Below, piece after piece: positions 33,056 to 33,124 of a stretch of DNA of 33,124 nt. Position numbers and translations under genes: made by a program. Position 1 is the stretch's first letter. Each line of letters starts with the position of its first letter. Below the pieces are notes generated by a model that was given only the letters and a program-made list of their open reading frames with translations, searched no databases and was not told where the DNA came from. Origin of the DNA: Perkinsus chesapeaki (lineage: Eukaryota; Perkinsozoa; Perkinsida; Perkinsidae); assembly GCA_013115145.1 (NCBI GenBank), contig JAAPAO010000317.1, forward strand, positions 7,009 to 40,132. The letters are read 5' to 3'.

Positions 33056-33124
<69 letters not shown>
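33056..33124 (+). repeat. TTA trinucleotide microsatellite at the window edge
   Basis: A pure TTA/ATT repeat of about 23 units runs to the last base, inside an intron of the transporter gene. Its full length is unknown because the window ends in it. Confidence 0.98.

Noticed and set aside
1-33124. CRISPR array, insertion sequence, prophage or bacterial operon
   Set aside because: The tandem repeats have no unique spacers, no transposase or integrase reading frame is seen, and all recognised genes are eukaryotic and spliced.

Overview
This window is nuclear DNA from an AT-rich, intron-dense eukaryote, most likely a protist, whose lineage I cannot name from sequence alone. Fifteen protein genes, one tRNA gene and several tandem repeats fill nearly all of the 33 kb. 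Most coding sequences are split by very short introns, mostly 40-60 nt, that start GTAATA or GTAGTA and end TTATTAG or ATAG. Long single-frame ORFs are therefore mostly misleading, so I read the genes by splicing exons by eye. In the genes I spliced completely (RING, NAA30, the 4-TM gene, the PDI-like gene, GPAA1) the exon lengths sum to exact multiples of three. The standard genetic code explains everything read.

Layout. Positions 1-1394 (-) hold the 5' part of an unrecognised gene that runs off the left edge inside a 51-bp in-frame repeat. A tRNA-Ala(AGC) gene follows (-). A block of + strand genes comes next: PIG-X (GPI mannosyltransferase I partner), a RING-finger protein, NAA30 (NatC catalytic subunit), a multi-membrane-span protein, a secretory thioredoxin/PDI-like protein missing one active-site Cys, and GPAA1 (GPI transamidase). 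Then five - strand genes: an intronless KH-domain protein, DGAT2 (with a 15-residue repeat and an assembly gap), a coiled-coil/PUB-domain protein, SLD5 (GINS), and FES1/HspBP1. The rest is + strand: a large coiled-coil protein whose intron holds a 9-bp telomere-like array, a SETD3-like SET-domain protein, U2SURP/SR140, VMP1, and the 5' part of an AVT3/SLC36-like amino-acid transporter cut by the right edge inside a TTA microsatellite.

These are mostly conserved housekeeping genes without an obvious operon logic. Two of them (PIG-X, GPAA1) belong to GPI-anchor biosynthesis and lie 4 kb apart on the same strand. Both divergent intergenic regions carry a tRNA gene or tRNA-like element. I see no CRISPR array, prophage, transposase or toxin system. 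The more unusual features are the intron architecture (mirror-image TAA/TTA ends), the 9-bp intronic minisatellite, motif losses in the PDI-like and SET proteins, RS-rich regions in unexpected places in U2SURP and VMP1, and the tRNA-like elements in the divergent promoters.
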